64,000 nt of DNA from Thiocapsa sp. UBA6158 (GCF_002423035.1 NZ_DIUM01000129.1:1-64000), one strand, 5' to 3'; shown: positions 41,943 to 50,959, numbered from the stretch's first letter. Numbers and translations are program-made. The notes: generated by a model from the letters alone, not told the origin.

Positions 41943-44447
41943 ATGCTCTCGCCGCCGACCGAGCAGAGAGACCCGATCTCCTCGGTCGATCCGGAAGCCG
42001 CGGCCGGCTCGGGGTCGGACTCGCCCTCGCCGGCGCCCGACTCGGAGACCTCGCGCAGCGTGAAGCTGCGCGCCTACATCCTGATCTTCCTCCTGATCTT
42101 CGGCCTGACCCCGCTGGTGTTGGCCGTGCTGATCAACCTCCCGCTGGTGCTGGATCGCACCGCGATGTTCTACCAGCGCGCCTATCTGCAGAACCTACGT
42201 GCCGACTTTCGCGACCTCGACCAGCACCTGGCCAGTCGTCACGAGATGATCCGGCTGCTCTCGAAGCTGCCCGAGCCCGGCCTGATCCTCGGTGAGCAGG
42301 GCGATGCGGATCAGATCGATGTCGGTCGCGCGCGCTACACCGCCTGGATCAATCAGATCGTCGCCGATCAACGCGACATCATCCAGATCCTCTTCGTCGG
42401 CGACGACGCTCAGGAACGTTTCTGGCTGGCTCGCGATGCCCGCACGCAGGAATGGCGACCGACCGCCGCGCCCCCGCAGGTCCCGAATCGCGAATTCCTG
42501 ACCGCGGGGCTCGATCTGCAATCCGGCGCGGTGATGGTGAGCCGCATCCGCATCGACCCCTCGGCGGGCGTCGAGGATCCGCGCCAGCTCATGACCCTGA
42601 GCCTGGTCAGCCGGATCGGCGGGGAGAAGCCGGAGGACCCACGGGGCGTCGTGGTCATGACCATCGATGTCGGCGGGTTGGCCCAGTTCTATCGGGACAC
42701 GCTTTGGGTGAATCACGACGGCAGCTATCTGCGTCCCGGTCAGCCGGCAAGCGGCCAGCCCGAGGCCTTCGACGCCTTCCCCGGCTTGGCCGAGATCTTT
42801 ACCGGCGGCACCCTCGCCGTTTGGAAGGGCCGTCAAGGTCGCCAGTTGCTCTGGGTGCCCATGTTCCTGACCGAGGACGGGGTGCCGCTCTGGGTGGGTC
42901 GGGCGGTGGACCCCTCGCCGATCGAGGAGTTTCGCGACGCCCTGATCGTACGCGTGCTCTCGATCATCTTCCTTCTGGTCCTGGTGGTGATGGTGCTGGC
43001 GCGATGGATCGCGGCACGTGCCGAGCATTTCGGCGAAGAGCTCCGGGGCGGCATCGGACAGGTGCTGCGCGACGGTCGGCCGCTGCGCTTCAGTTGGCGC
43101 GGGCCGCGCGAGATCCGCGAACTCGGCGAGCAGCTCACTGCGCTGGCCCAGACCCACGCCGAGCACCTGCAGGCGGCGCAAGCCCATACCCGCGAGCTGG
43201 AGCGATCCAACCGCTACAAATCCGAGTTTCTGGCCAACGTCAGCCATGAGCTGCGCACGCCGCTGAACTCGATCCTCCTGCTCTCGAAGATGTTGGCCGC
43301 CGAGACCGGCGGACTTAATCCCGGACAGCGACGCCAAGCGCAGGTCATCCACGAGGCCGGACGCGACCTGCGGACCATGATCGACAACATCCTGGATATT
43401 TCGCGGATCGAGGCCGGGCATGTCGCCGTGACGTCCGACTGGGTCGAGCTGCGTCCGATGCTGGAAGAGCTGATCGAGCTGGTCGAGCCCATGGTGTCGG
43501 AAAAACCCGTCGTGCTCGATCTCGCTATCGACCCGCTCGCCGCGACGCAGGTCTATACGGACCGCGACAAGCTGCGACAGATCCTCAAGAACTTTCTCTC
43601 CAACGCCGTGAAGTTCACCGAGCAGGGTCGCATCACCCTGGCGGTCGAAGCGGGAGAGGATCCCCGACGGCAGGTCGCGCTGAGCGTCGCCGACACCGGA
43701 ATCGGAATCCCGCACGACAAACAGGAGATCATCTTCGAGGCCTTCCAGCAGGCCGACGGCTCGACGCGCCGTCGCTACGGCGGCACCGGCCTGGGACTTT
43801 CGATCAGCCGCGAGCTGGCCCTGTTGCTCGGCGGACGTATCGAGGTCGAAAGCGCACCGGGGGCCGGCGCCTGCTTCACCCTCTTCATGCCGCTCGCTGC
43901 CGTTGCCGTCGAGCCCGACGCGGTCTCCCCGGCCGCTCCCGCGAGCCCGCACGTCACGCCGCTTCCGCCCGAGGACTCACCCGGTGCGCTGCGCCCGACC
44001 TCGGCACGGGGTGCCGGCGCAGGCGCGAGCGGCGGCTGGGTCCTGATCGTCGAGCGCGACGTCAAAACCCTCGTTCAGCTCGCCTCCGAGCTGTCGCGGC
44101 GCGACCTGCGTGTTCAAACCGCAGCAGATCTGGACGAGGCACTCGAGACACTGCAGGACGAGGGCGAAGGCTGCGAGCTGGTGCTGCTGGCCGCCGGGGT
44201 GTCCGACGAAATGACCTGTGCTACGATTCGGACACTGTTGAGCCGAAATACGGGGCCTCACCCGGCCGTTGCCGTGCTCGGCGATCGATCGGCCAAGACC
44301 CGGGTTGCCGACTGCTTGGGTGCGGGCGCCGTCGAGTTTCTATCAAAACCCATCGATCCCGATCAACTCACGGCGCTGCTTGCCGAGGTGCTGCCGGATA
44401 GACGTGCTCCGGAGACATCCGCAGTGATCCGCGAGCCGATCGTTTGA
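41943..44447 (+). CDS. Hybrid histidine kinase with degenerate receiver
   Basis: 834 aa. N-terminal Pro/Ser-rich leader, TM1 (ILIFLLIFGLTPLVLAVLI), a periplasmic dCache-like sensor (about 65-335), TM2 (VLSIIFLLVLVVMVLARWI), linker coiled coil, and HisKA with H-box NVSHELRTPLNSILLLSKM. A complete HATPase follows (NFLSNAVKFTEQGRITL, ADTGIGIP, GGTGLGLSISREL). The C-terminal receiver-like domain (about 710-825) has Ala where the phospho-acceptor Asp is expected (ELVLLAAGVSDEM), while Lys in FLSKPID remains, so it is probably a pseudo-receiver. ATG 41943 is used because the frame upstream belongs to the peroxiredoxin region. The next gene supplies a complete receiver. Confidence 0.87.
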   Translation: MLSPPTEQRDPISSVDPEAAAGSGSDSPSPAPDSETSRSVKLRAYILIFLLIFGLTPLVLAVLINLPLVLDRTAMFYQRAYLQNLRADFRDLDQHLASRHEMIRLLSKLPEPGLILGEQGDADQIDVGRARYTAWINQIVADQRDIIQILFVGDDAQERFWLARDARTQEWRPTAAPPQVPNREFLTAGLDLQSGAVMVSRIRIDPSAGVEDPRQLMTLSLVSRIGGEKPEDPRGVVVMTIDVGGLAQFYRDTLWVNHDGSYLRPGQPASGQPEAFDAFPGLAEIFTGGTLAVWKGRQGRQLLWVPMFLTEDGVPLWVGRAVDPSPIEEFRDALIVRVLSIIFLLVLVVMVLARWIAARAEHFGEELRGGIGQVLRDGRPLRFSWRGPREIRELGEQLTALAQTHAEHLQAAQAHTRELERSNRYKSEFLANVSHELRTPLNSILLLSKMLAAETGGLNPGQRRQAQVIHEAGRDLRTMIDNILDISRIEAGHVAVTSDWVELRPMLEELIELVEPMVSEKPVVLDLAIDPLAATQVYTDRDKLRQILKNFLSNAVKFTEQGRITLAVEAGEDPRRQVALSVADTGIGIPHDKQEIIFEAFQQADGSTRRRYGGTGLGLSISRELALLLGGRIEVESAPGAGACFTLFMPLAAVAVEPDAVSPAAPASPHVTPLPPEDSPGALRPTSARGAGAGASGGWVLIVERDVKTLVQLASELSRRDLRVQTAADLDEALETLQDEGEGCELVLLAAGVSDEMTCATIRTLLSRNTGPHPAVAVLGDRSAKTRVADCLGAGAVEFLSKPIDPDQLTALLAEVLPDRRAPETSAVIREPIV

Positions 44448-44496
44448 CCCGCCGAGTCCAGCCCGCTGCGGCTCCGGGTGTACAAGGGCAGACGAC

Positions 44497-45384
44497 ATGA
44501 CCCGCTACGCCGGCTTCAAGCTGCTGATCGTCGACGACCACGCGCATAATCTCTTCACGCTTCGAACCTTGATCGAGAGCGAAATGGATGTCGAGGTCCT
44601 CGAGGCCACCTCGGGGCAGGACGCCATCGACCTGACTCATCGGCACCCGGACATCGACCTCATCATCCTCGATGTCCAGATGCCCGAGATGGACGGCTTC
44701 GAGACCGCGTCCATGCTCAAATTGCGCAAGCGCACGCGCGATATCCCGATCATCTTCCTGACCGCAGCCTTCAAATCGGAAGAGTTTCAGCAACGTGGAT
44801 TCGCCGTCGGCGCCGTCGACTATCTGCTCAAACCGATCGACGACAACCTTCTGATCAACAAGATCAGCACCTACTTCAGGCTGATCGAAAAGGAGCGCGA
44901 GCTCAACCGCACACTGGAGCAGACGGTCGCGGAACGCACGAGCGAGCTCGCCGAGGCACGGCAATACCTGGAGAACATCATCACGCATATGGGCGAAGCG
45001 CTCTTGGTCTTGGATCCGAGCGGCACCATCAAACACACCAATCCGGCAGCATGGAAGATGCTTGGCTACCGCGGGGACGATCTGCGCGGCATGTCGATCG
45101 GAGACGTTTTCGAGGAGGAAGGCGACGCCGAGGCCGGCGCCTTTATGGGAACCTGGCTGGAGGCGCTGATCCGAACCGGAGCCCTGAGCCGGATCGAGGC
45201 CCGATTCATCGCTCGCGACGGGCGCCGAGTGCCGATCCTCTTCTCGCGCACCGCAGTGAAGGATACCGAAGGGCGGATCAGCGATATCATCTGCATCGCC
45301 AAGGATATGACCGGTTATGTGCGGGTCGAGGAGAACAGGAACGCGAGTGCCGTGCCGACAGGGGTATCAGGAACGACACGATAA
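44497..45384 (+). CDS. Response regulator with PAS output domain
   Basis: 295 aa. Receiver with DD13-14, phospho-acceptor Asp59 (IILDVQMPEMDGF), Thr in FLTAAFKS and Lys in LLKPIDDNLL. A coiled coil (IEKERELNRTLEQTVAERTSE) leads into a PAS domain (YLENIITHMGEALLVLDPSG to about 275). There is no DNA-binding or enzymatic output, so it may signal by protein contact. It lies 50 bp after the hybrid kinase lacking a phosphorylatable receiver and is the obvious phosphotransfer partner. Confidence 0.85.
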   Translation: MTRYAGFKLLIVDDHAHNLFTLRTLIESEMDVEVLEATSGQDAIDLTHRHPDIDLIILDVQMPEMDGFETASMLKLRKRTRDIPIIFLTAAFKSEEFQQRGFAVGAVDYLLKPIDDNLLINKISTYFRLIEKERELNRTLEQTVAERTSELAEARQYLENIITHMGEALLVLDPSGTIKHTNPAAWKMLGYRGDDLRGMSIGDVFEEEGDAEAGAFMGTWLEALIRTGALSRIEARFIARDGRRVPILFSRTAVKDTEGRISDIICIAKDMTGYVRVEENRNASAVPTGVSGTTR

Positions 45385-45411
45385 GATTGAAGCCCCTAGG
45401 GAGGAGCAAGC

Positions 45412-45750
45412 ATGAGTGAACCGATGGTCCCCGAGACCCCCGAAGACGATGAGAACACGACCCTGACCGCCAATGCCCTGAAGGCGATGGCCCATCCTCT
45501 GCGATGGAAGATCCTCTGCTCGCTCGGCGACAAGGAGCTCTCCGTCGGCGAGATCGTCGACCGCACCGGGACCTCGCAAAGCAACATTTCCCAGCACTTG
45601 GAGCAGCTGCGCAACAAGAACATCGTCGTCGCCCGCAAAGAGGCCAACCGGATCTATTATCGGATCCGCAACGATCAACTGCTCGACCTCATCGGCATCA
45701 TGCGCGACGTTCTGTGCCCGGCGAACCTGGACGACCGATTCCCCAAATAG
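45412..45750 (+). CDS. ArsR-family regulator with SqrR/BigR-like cysteine pair
   Basis: 112 aa winged-helix repressor. Helix-turn-helix VGEIVDRTGTSQSNISQHL and wing NKNIVVARKEANRIYYRI. It has only two Cys, Cys36 in the second helix (RWKILCSLGD) and Cys102 in the last helix (RDVLCPANL), 66 residues apart, the same separation as the persulfide-forming Cys41/Cys107 of SqrR. There is no CVC or acidic metal site. A thiol/persulfide-responsive repressor is therefore inferred, fitting a sulfur oxidiser, but the targets are unknown. GGGAGGAGC precedes the ATG. Confidence 0.8.
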   Translation: MSEPMVPETPEDDENTTLTANALKAMAHPLRWKILCSLGDKELSVGEIVDRTGTSQSNISQHLEQLRNKNIVVARKEANRIYYRIRNDQLLDLIGIMRDVLCPANLDDRFPK

Positions 45751-45877
45751 GCCGCGTATCCCGTGTGCCTTCGGCGTTGAGCAACAGCCCTGCGTGGATG
45801 CCCGCCTGAATCGGGACTCGCGGCCCGGGGCCGTCTCTAAGATAATGGCGGCCCATTCCATTCAGGACGCTCCCCTC

Positions 45878-46741
45878 ATGCTCGATCCCAACACCTGGTT
45901 CTCCGAGGTCGCCGCCGCGGACGGCGCCGCCTTCTCGCTGCGGATCTCCTCGAAGCTCCACGAGGAGCAAAGCCCCTATCAGCACATCGAGATCTACGAG
46001 ACCGAGGGCTTCGGCAATCTCATGGTGATCGACGGCTGCACCATGCTCTCGACCCGCGACAACTTTCTCTATCACGAGATGATGTCGCACCCGGCGCTCT
46101 TCACGCATCCCGATCCCAAGCGTGTCTGCATCATCGGGGGCGGCGACTGCGGCACCTTACGCGAGGTGTTGAAGCACCCAGGTGTGGAGCAGGCGGTTCA
46201 GATCGACATCGACGAGCGGGTGACGCGTCTCGCCGAGATGTTTTTTCCGGAGCTCACGGCCTCCAACGGGGATGCCCGCGCGCACCTCTTGTTCGAAGAC
46301 GGGGTGCGCTGGATCCAGGAGGCGGATGCGGGCAGTCTGGACATCATCATCGTCGACAGTACGGACCCCGTCGGGCCCGCGGTCGGTCTCTTCACCAGCG
46401 ACTTCTATGCCGACTGCCGCCGCGCCTTGGGCTCGGGCGGCATCCTGGTTCAGCAGAGTGAATCCCCGCTGTATCACATGCGCATCCTGGCCGAGATGCA
46501 TGCCGCGATGCGCAGCGCCGGCTTCCGCGACACCCGCACGCTCTTTTTCCCCCAAGCGATCTATCCGTCCGGCTGGTGGAGCGCGACGATGGCGGGCACC
46601 GACCTGTCGCTCGAGGATTTTCGTGCCGAACACGCTGCTCGTAAGGCCTTCGACACACACTACTACAACGCCGAGATCCATCGCGCCGCCTTGGCGCAAC
46701 CCGAGTTCTTCCGTCGTGCGCTCGCCGAGATCGCAGACTGA
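45878..46741 (+). CDS. speE: Spermidine synthase
   Basis: 287 aa aminopropyltransferase making spermidine from putrescine and decarboxylated SAM. Motifs: YQHIEIYETEGFGNLMVIDG, the dcSAM site VCIIGGGDCGTLREVLKH, acidic QIDIDERVTRLAEMFFPEL and the catalytic DSTDPVGPA. ATG 45878 (MLDPNTWFSEV) matches the family N-terminus; upstream in-frame ATGs would add unrelated residues. The gap to the next gene (46742-46951) holds only the amt terminator. Polyamine synthesis genes speA/speB/speD are not here. Confidence 0.95.
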   Translation: MLDPNTWFSEVAAADGAAFSLRISSKLHEEQSPYQHIEIYETEGFGNLMVIDGCTMLSTRDNFLYHEMMSHPALFTHPDPKRVCIIGGGDCGTLREVLKHPGVEQAVQIDIDERVTRLAEMFFPELTASNGDARAHLLFEDGVRWIQEADAGSLDIIIVDSTDPVGPAVGLFTSDFYADCRRALGSGGILVQQSESPLYHMRILAEMHAAMRSAGFRDTRTLFFPQAIYPSGWWSATMAGTDLSLEDFRAEHAARKAFDTHYYNAEIHRAALAQPEFFRRALAEIAD

Positions 46742-46896
46742 GCCCAGTTGTTCGGGCCTTCCGACGCATCGGATGGCGGCCGCAGGTGAAGCCGGGTCCG
46801 GCGCTCCCGGGGGCGCCGAACACCGCGTGTTTGTTTCACGGCGTCTCAGCCGGCTTTGATGGGTTTCGCTGCGCTCTACCCATCAACTCGGGGAGC

Positions 46897-46921
46897 AAAA
46901 AAATGGGGCCCGACGGGCCCC
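46897..46921 (-). terminator. Intrinsic terminator of the ammonium transport operon
   Basis: On the minus strand GGGGCCC-GTC-GGGCCCC forms a perfect 7-bp GC stem followed by A and seven T residues. It lies about 30 bp after the amt stop codon, a textbook rho-independent terminator for the minus-strand torF-glnK-amtB-amt unit. Confidence 0.9.
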
Positions 46922-46951
46922 GAAGAATTCACAACGGCACAAAGCGGACGA

Positions 46952-48211
46952 TCAGGAGGCTCCGCGGGCCCCGACAAATTCGGGGTAGGCCTCCAGGCCG
47001 CACTCCCCGATGTCGACACCCTCGTACTCCTCTTCCTCGCTGACTCGGATGCCCATGATCAGCTTGAGGATCAGCCAGACGATGAAGGAAGTCACGAAGA
47101 CCCAGCCCAGAATGGTGCCGAGACCGATCGCTTGAGCGGCGAAGCTGGCGTCGCTGTTGGTGATGGGCACCGCCATCAGACCCCACATTCCGACGACACC
47201 GTGCACGGAGATGGCGCCGACCGGATCATCGACCCGCAGCTTGTCCATGGTCACGATGGCAAAGACGACGATCACGCCACCGATGGCACCGATCATGGTC
47301 GCGAGCAAGGGCGAAGGGGTGAGCGGCTCGGCCGTGATGGCGACCAGGCCGGCGAGGGCACCGTTGAGGGCCATCGTGAGATCGGCCTTACCGAACAACA
47401 GCCGCGCCGTGATCAGACCGAAGATGGTGCCGCCGGCCGCGGACATGTTGGTATTGACGAAGACCGCCGCGACCGCATTGGCATCCTCGATATTGGAGAT
47501 GACCAGCTGCGAGCCGCCGTTGAACCCGAACCAGCCGAGCCAGAGGATAAAGGTGCCGAGTGTGGCGATCGGCATATTCGCACCCGGGATGGCGTTGATG
47601 GAGCCGTCCTTGCCGTACTTGCCTTTGCGCGCGCCCAGCAGGAGGACGCCGGCGAGCGCGGCCGAGGCGCCGGCCAGATGCACGACGCCGGAACCTGCAA
47701 AGTCAAGGAAGCCCAGCTCGTCGAGGAACCCGCCGCCCCACTTCCAGTAACCCTGCATCGGGTAGATGAAACCGGTCATCACGACCGCGAAGAGCAAGAA
47801 GGCCCAGAGCTTCATCCGCTCGGCCACGGCGCCCGAGACGATCGACATGGCGGTGGCCACGAAAACGACTTGGAAGAAGAAGTCGGCCATCGCCGAGTAG
47901 TAGGTCTCTCCGTCGCTGCCCATGACCTCGTCGACGCTGTTGTCGCCGCCGAACATGAAGCCCCAATCGATGGCGGGGATGAATCCGTTGCCGTCGGCCG
48001 GATACATGATCCCGTATCCCACCAGCATGTACATGATCGAGGCGATCGCAAAGAGCGCGATGTTCTTGGTCAAGATTTCGGCGGTGTTCTTGGCGCGGAC
48101 CATCCCGGCCTCGAGCATGGCGAAGCCGGCGGCCATCCACATGACCAGCGCGCCCGAGATCAGAAAGTAAAAGGTATCGAGCGCGTAGCTCAACTCGGTA
48201 ATTGCTTCCAC
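46952..48211 (-). CDS. amt: Ammonium transporter (second copy)
   Basis: About 419 aa Amt/Mep/Rh channel with 11-12 TM helices: ISGALVMWMAAGFAMLEAGM, VRAKNTAEILTKN, GSGVVHLAGASAALAGVLLLG (His of the pore pair), ISVHGVVGMWGLMAV (second His). No signal peptide. I propose GTG 48211 as start (GGAG eight bases upstream; VEAITELSYALDTFYFLISG); upstream in-frame codons to 48349 cross the amtB stop region and look non-coding. It is 68 bp downstream of amtB and ends at a strong terminator. The C-terminal tail (EEEEYEGVDIGECGLEAYPEF) is the P-II-contacting type. Confidence 0.92.
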   Translation of the reverse strand: MEAITELSYALDTFYFLISGALVMWMAAGFAMLEAGMVRAKNTAEILTKNIALFAIASIMYMLVGYGIMYPADGNGFIPAIDWGFMFGGDNSVDEVMGSDGETYYSAMADFFFQVVFVATAMSIVSGAVAERMKLWAFLLFAVVMTGFIYPMQGYWKWGGGFLDELGFLDFAGSGVVHLAGASAALAGVLLLGARKGKYGKDGSINAIPGANMPIATLGTFILWLGWFGFNGGSQLVISNIEDANAVAAVFVNTNMSAAGGTIFGLITARLLFGKADLTMALNGALAGLVAITAEPLTPSPLLATMIGAIGGVIVVFAIVTMDKLRVDDPVGAISVHGVVGMWGLMAVPITNSDASFAAQAIGLGTILGWVFVTSFIVWLILKLIMGIRVSEEEEYEGVDIGECGLEAYPEFVGARGAS

Positions 48212-48278
48212 GAGAGAATCTCCAAGAGGTTCGAGGCGAGGCAGGGCCGAGGCGGACGCATCCGCCTCGGCTGGCGGC

Positions 48279-49619
48279 TTAAAGGATGTAACCGCGCTCG
48301 CCGTGCTGGGAAAGATCGAGACCTTCGGTTTCCTGCTCCTCGGTGACACGCAGACCGATCACCAGATCGACCAGCTTGAGGATGATGTAGGTCAGAATCA
48401 CGGTGTAGACCAAGGTGAAGAGAACCCCCTTGGTCTGGATCCACACCTGCCCGAGCATACCCATGCCCTCCTGCAGACCGGTCCCGCCGAGCGCGGCCGA
48501 GACGAAGACGCCGGTCAGGATGGCGCCGACGATCCCGCCGACCGCATGGACGCCGAAGACGTCGAGCGAGTCGTCGTAACCCAAGGACCGTTTAAGCCTA
48601 GTCGAAGCAAGGAAACAAATGATCCCCGAAGCGGCACCGATGGCGAGTGCACCGAGCGGACCTGCCGTTCCGGCTGCAGGCGTGATCGCGACGAGTCCGG
48701 CGACGGCACCGGTCGCGATCCCCAGTACGCTCGGCTTGCCGTGCGTCAACCATTCGGAAAACATCCAGGCCAGAGCCGCAGCCGCCGTGGCGACCTGAGT
48801 CACCAGCATGGCCATTCCGGCGCTCTCGTTTGCAGCAAGTGCACTGCCGGCATTGAAGCCGAACCATCCCACCCAAAGCATCGAGGCACCCAGGAGGGTA
48901 TAGCCCAGGTTGTGCGGAGGCATGGCCGTGTTCGGATAGCCCCGACGTTTGCCCAAGACCAGAGCGGTGACGAGACCCGCGATGCCGGCATTGATATGCA
49001 CGACGGTACCGCCTGCGAAGTCGAGCACGCCCCAATCCCACATCAGAGCCCCGTCGCCACCCCAGACCATATGGGCAATCGGCAGATAGACGATGGTGAA
49101 CCAGATCGCCATAAACCAGAGCAACGCCGAGAACTTCATTCGCTCGGCGAAGGCGCCGACAATCAGCGCAGGGGTAATGATGGCAAAGGTCATTTGGAAG
49201 GTAGCAAAGACCGTCTCGGGGATTGCTTCCGTGAGACTCTCGCGTGTCACTCCGCCGAGCAGAACCTTATCCAGCCCGCCGATGAAGGTGTTGATATTGA
49301 TGGCGCCCTGCTCCATGCCCTGCGCCGAGAATGCCAGGCTGTAACCGTAGAGAACCCAGAGGATCGACATGAGCGCAGCAATGGCGAAACACTGCATCAA
49401 GATCGAAAGGACGTTCTTGGCGCGGACCATTCCGCCGTAGAAGAGCGCCAAACCCGGGATGGTCATGAATAGAACGAGCGCGGTCGCGGTCAGCATCCAG
49501 GCCGTATCGCCGCTGTTCAGAACAGGCACCTCCTCGGCCAACGCCAGCGCAGGCGTCAGCAGCAAGAGAGCCGCCAAGGCGGGTTCGGCCAGTCGTCGCG
49601 GTTTCACTATATGCATCAT
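48279..49619 (-). CDS. amtB: Ammonium transporter AmtB
   Basis: 446 aa. It has a cleavable-type signal peptide (LAALLLLTPALALA) as in E. coli AmtB, followed by 11 TM helices. Motifs: MTIPGLALFYGGMVRAKNVL, the pore-His region GGTVVHINAGIAGLVTALVLG, and DVFGVHAVGGIVGAILTGV. The C-terminal QETEGLDLSQHGERGYIL is the conserved tail that responds to GlnK. glnK lies 20 bp upstream, the standard glnK-amtB pairing. The first ATG is doubled (MM). Confidence 0.95.
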   Translation of the reverse strand: MMHIVKPRRLAEPALAALLLLTPALALAEEVPVLNSGDTAWMLTATALVLFMTIPGLALFYGGMVRAKNVLSILMQCFAIAALMSILWVLYGYSLAFSAQGMEQGAININTFIGGLDKVLLGGVTRESLTEAIPETVFATFQMTFAIITPALIVGAFAERMKFSALLWFMAIWFTIVYLPIAHMVWGGDGALMWDWGVLDFAGGTVVHINAGIAGLVTALVLGKRRGYPNTAMPPHNLGYTLLGASMLWVGWFGFNAGSALAANESAGMAMLVTQVATAAAALAWMFSEWLTHGKPSVLGIATGAVAGLVAITPAAGTAGPLGALAIGAASGIICFLASTRLKRSLGYDDSLDVFGVHAVGGIVGAILTGVFVSAALGGTGLQEGMGMLGQVWIQTKGVLFTLVYTVILTYIILKLVDLVIGLRVTEEQETEGLDLSQHGERGYIL

Positions 49620-49639
49620 TGCGATCCTCTCGGCGACGA

Positions 49640-49978
49640 TTAGAGTGCGTCCGATCCGGTCTCGCCGGTGCGAATGCGGATCACTTGTTGCAGGTCGAAG
49701 ACGAAGATCTTGCCGTCGCCGATCTTACCCGTCCGGGCTGCGCCGCTGATGGCCTCGATGACCTTCTCGACCATTGCGTCGTCCACCGCGATCTCCACCT
49801 TGATCTTGGGAAGGAAATCAACGACATACTCTGCGCCGCGGTAGAGTTCCGTATGACCTTTTTGGCGTCCGAAACCCTTGACCTCGATGACGGTGATACC
49901 GGATACGCCGATATCTCCGAGTGCCTCGCGGACGTCGTCCAGCTTGAACGGCTTGATGATGGCAGCAACCAGTTTCAT
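49640..49978 (-). CDS. glnK: P-II nitrogen regulator GlnK
   Basis: 112 aa trimeric signal protein that blocks AmtB when nitrogen is sufficient. The T-loop FGRQKGHTELYRGAEYVVDF carries the uridylylation site Tyr51; the B-loop (TGKIGDGKIFV) and MKLVAAIIKPFKLDDVREAL N-terminus are canonical. AGGAG lies ten bases upstream of the ATG. It is preceded by an 80-bp gap after the TorF-like porin, so it is most likely read from the sigma-54 promoter at 50.95 kb. Confidence 0.96.
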   Translation of the reverse strand: MKLVAAIIKPFKLDDVREALGDIGVSGITVIEVKGFGRQKGHTELYRGAEYVVDFLPKIKVEIAVDDAMVEKVIEAISGAARTGKIGDGKIFVFDLQQVIRIRTGETGSDAL

Positions 49979-50001
49979 TGCACTTGAGCTCCTGTAGAGA
50001 C

Positions 50002-50021
50002 CAAGGGTGGATGGACCCTTG
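50002..50021 (-). other. Hairpin between porin gene and glnK
   Basis: CAAGGGT-N6-ACCCTTG, a perfect 7-bp stem without a T-tract. It may cause partial termination or mRNA processing and so set different levels of porin and glnK-amtB transcripts. Inferred from structure only. Confidence 0.4.
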
Positions 50022-50059
50022 ACCGAGGGATTGGAATCACGAATGCGAGGCGGGGTGAT

Positions 50060-50842
50060 TTAGAACTCCTTCAACCAGCCGACCCAGAACTGCGGATCCT
50101 CATCGTAGGTATCGCGTCCGACCTGGTCGTAATTCAAACTAAAGGTGCCGAAATCACCGGCCTCGCGGCTGATCGTCACACCCCAATGACCGTAGTCGTT
50201 GCCGCCGTCGTTGTAGTCGAAGTCATAATAGCCGCCGCGAAGGCCGAGCCCGAAATCGTAGGGCAGCGCGAACTCGAGGCCGGCGTAGTAGTACCAGTCG
50301 CCCTCGACAAAGAGCGCTTCGCCGGAGGGGACGCCGGGGGCATCGTCGGCCTGACCGTATACGGTATAGGCCAAGCCGAGCGTGAGCCACTTCCAGGTCG
50401 CACTGCCGCCGAGCTCCGCGAAATCGAGATCCTCGCCATCGGGGTATGCGTAGTAGATGGCATTGACGTCGAAGCTGAGATCGTCGTTGATGGCCATGCC
50501 GTAGCCGAAGTAGCCGTCGATCTCGTAAGCGGGCGACTTGATGGTGTCCACGAGATCAACCGTCACCCCGTCGATGTTGAGCTCGTATTGGTCAACGTCG
50601 CCGAAATCGACGTTGGAGATCCATGCACCCGCATAGAAACCGCTGCCGTGCTCGTAGTCGACCCCGCCCTGAACGGCCGGTCCGTCGTCGGTCTGCGTCA
50701 GCCCGCGGAAAAAGTAGTTGCTGACCACACCGATATTGGCGCTGAAGTTGTGCGTATCGTCGGCGGCGGCGATCTGGAAGGTGCCGGCGCTCATGCTCAG
50801 CGCCCCAAGCGCCAGGACGGTTCCGATGCGTCGTGTTGTCAT
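50060..50842 (-). CDS. TorF-family putative outer-membrane porin
   Basis: 260 aa. Signal peptide (TVLALGALSMSAGTFQIAAA), then the TorF signature FSANIGVVSNYFFRGLTQTDDGPAVQGGVDYEH and regularly spaced aromatic strands with acidic turns, ending in WVGWLKEF with a terminal Phe for outer-membrane insertion. ATG 50842 follows GAGAGG; an upstream in-frame extension is rejected. It is the first gene after a sigma-54/NtrC promoter and precedes glnK-amtB-amt, so the likely role is outer-membrane passage of a nitrogen source. The substrate is not known. Confidence 0.85.
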   Translation of the reverse strand: MTTRRIGTVLALGALSMSAGTFQIAAADDTHNFSANIGVVSNYFFRGLTQTDDGPAVQGGVDYEHGSGFYAGAWISNVDFGDVDQYELNIDGVTVDLVDTIKSPAYEIDGYFGYGMAINDDLSFDVNAIYYAYPDGEDLDFAELGGSATWKWLTLGLAYTVYGQADDAPGVPSGEALFVEGDWYYYAGLEFALPYDFGLGLRGGYYDFDYNDGGNDYGHWGVTISREAGDFGTFSLNYDQVGRDTYDEDPQFWVGWLKEF

Positions 50843-50943
50843 TGCTGTGTGCCTCTCGATGATGCGGGCTTGCGGGTCGAGGTTGAAAAATACCGACTGG
50901 TGCCCGGATGACCTTGCCGGTTGTGACATTGTGATGTGGTCAC

Positions 50944-50959
50944 AGCAGATAGCGTGCCA
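50944..50959 (-). promoter_or_regulatory. Sigma-54 promoter
   Basis: Minus strand TGGCAC-GCTAT-CTGCT: the -24 element is perfect and the -12 element matches TTGCW except for the first base; GG and GC are ten bases apart as required. It lies about 100 bp upstream of the TorF-like porin start and controls the ammonium-uptake genes. Confidence 0.8.

Noticed and set aside
46856..48346. 496-codon plus-strand frame opposite amt
   Set aside because: Asp/His/Gly-rich mirror of the TM-rich amt coding strand; includes the amt terminator.
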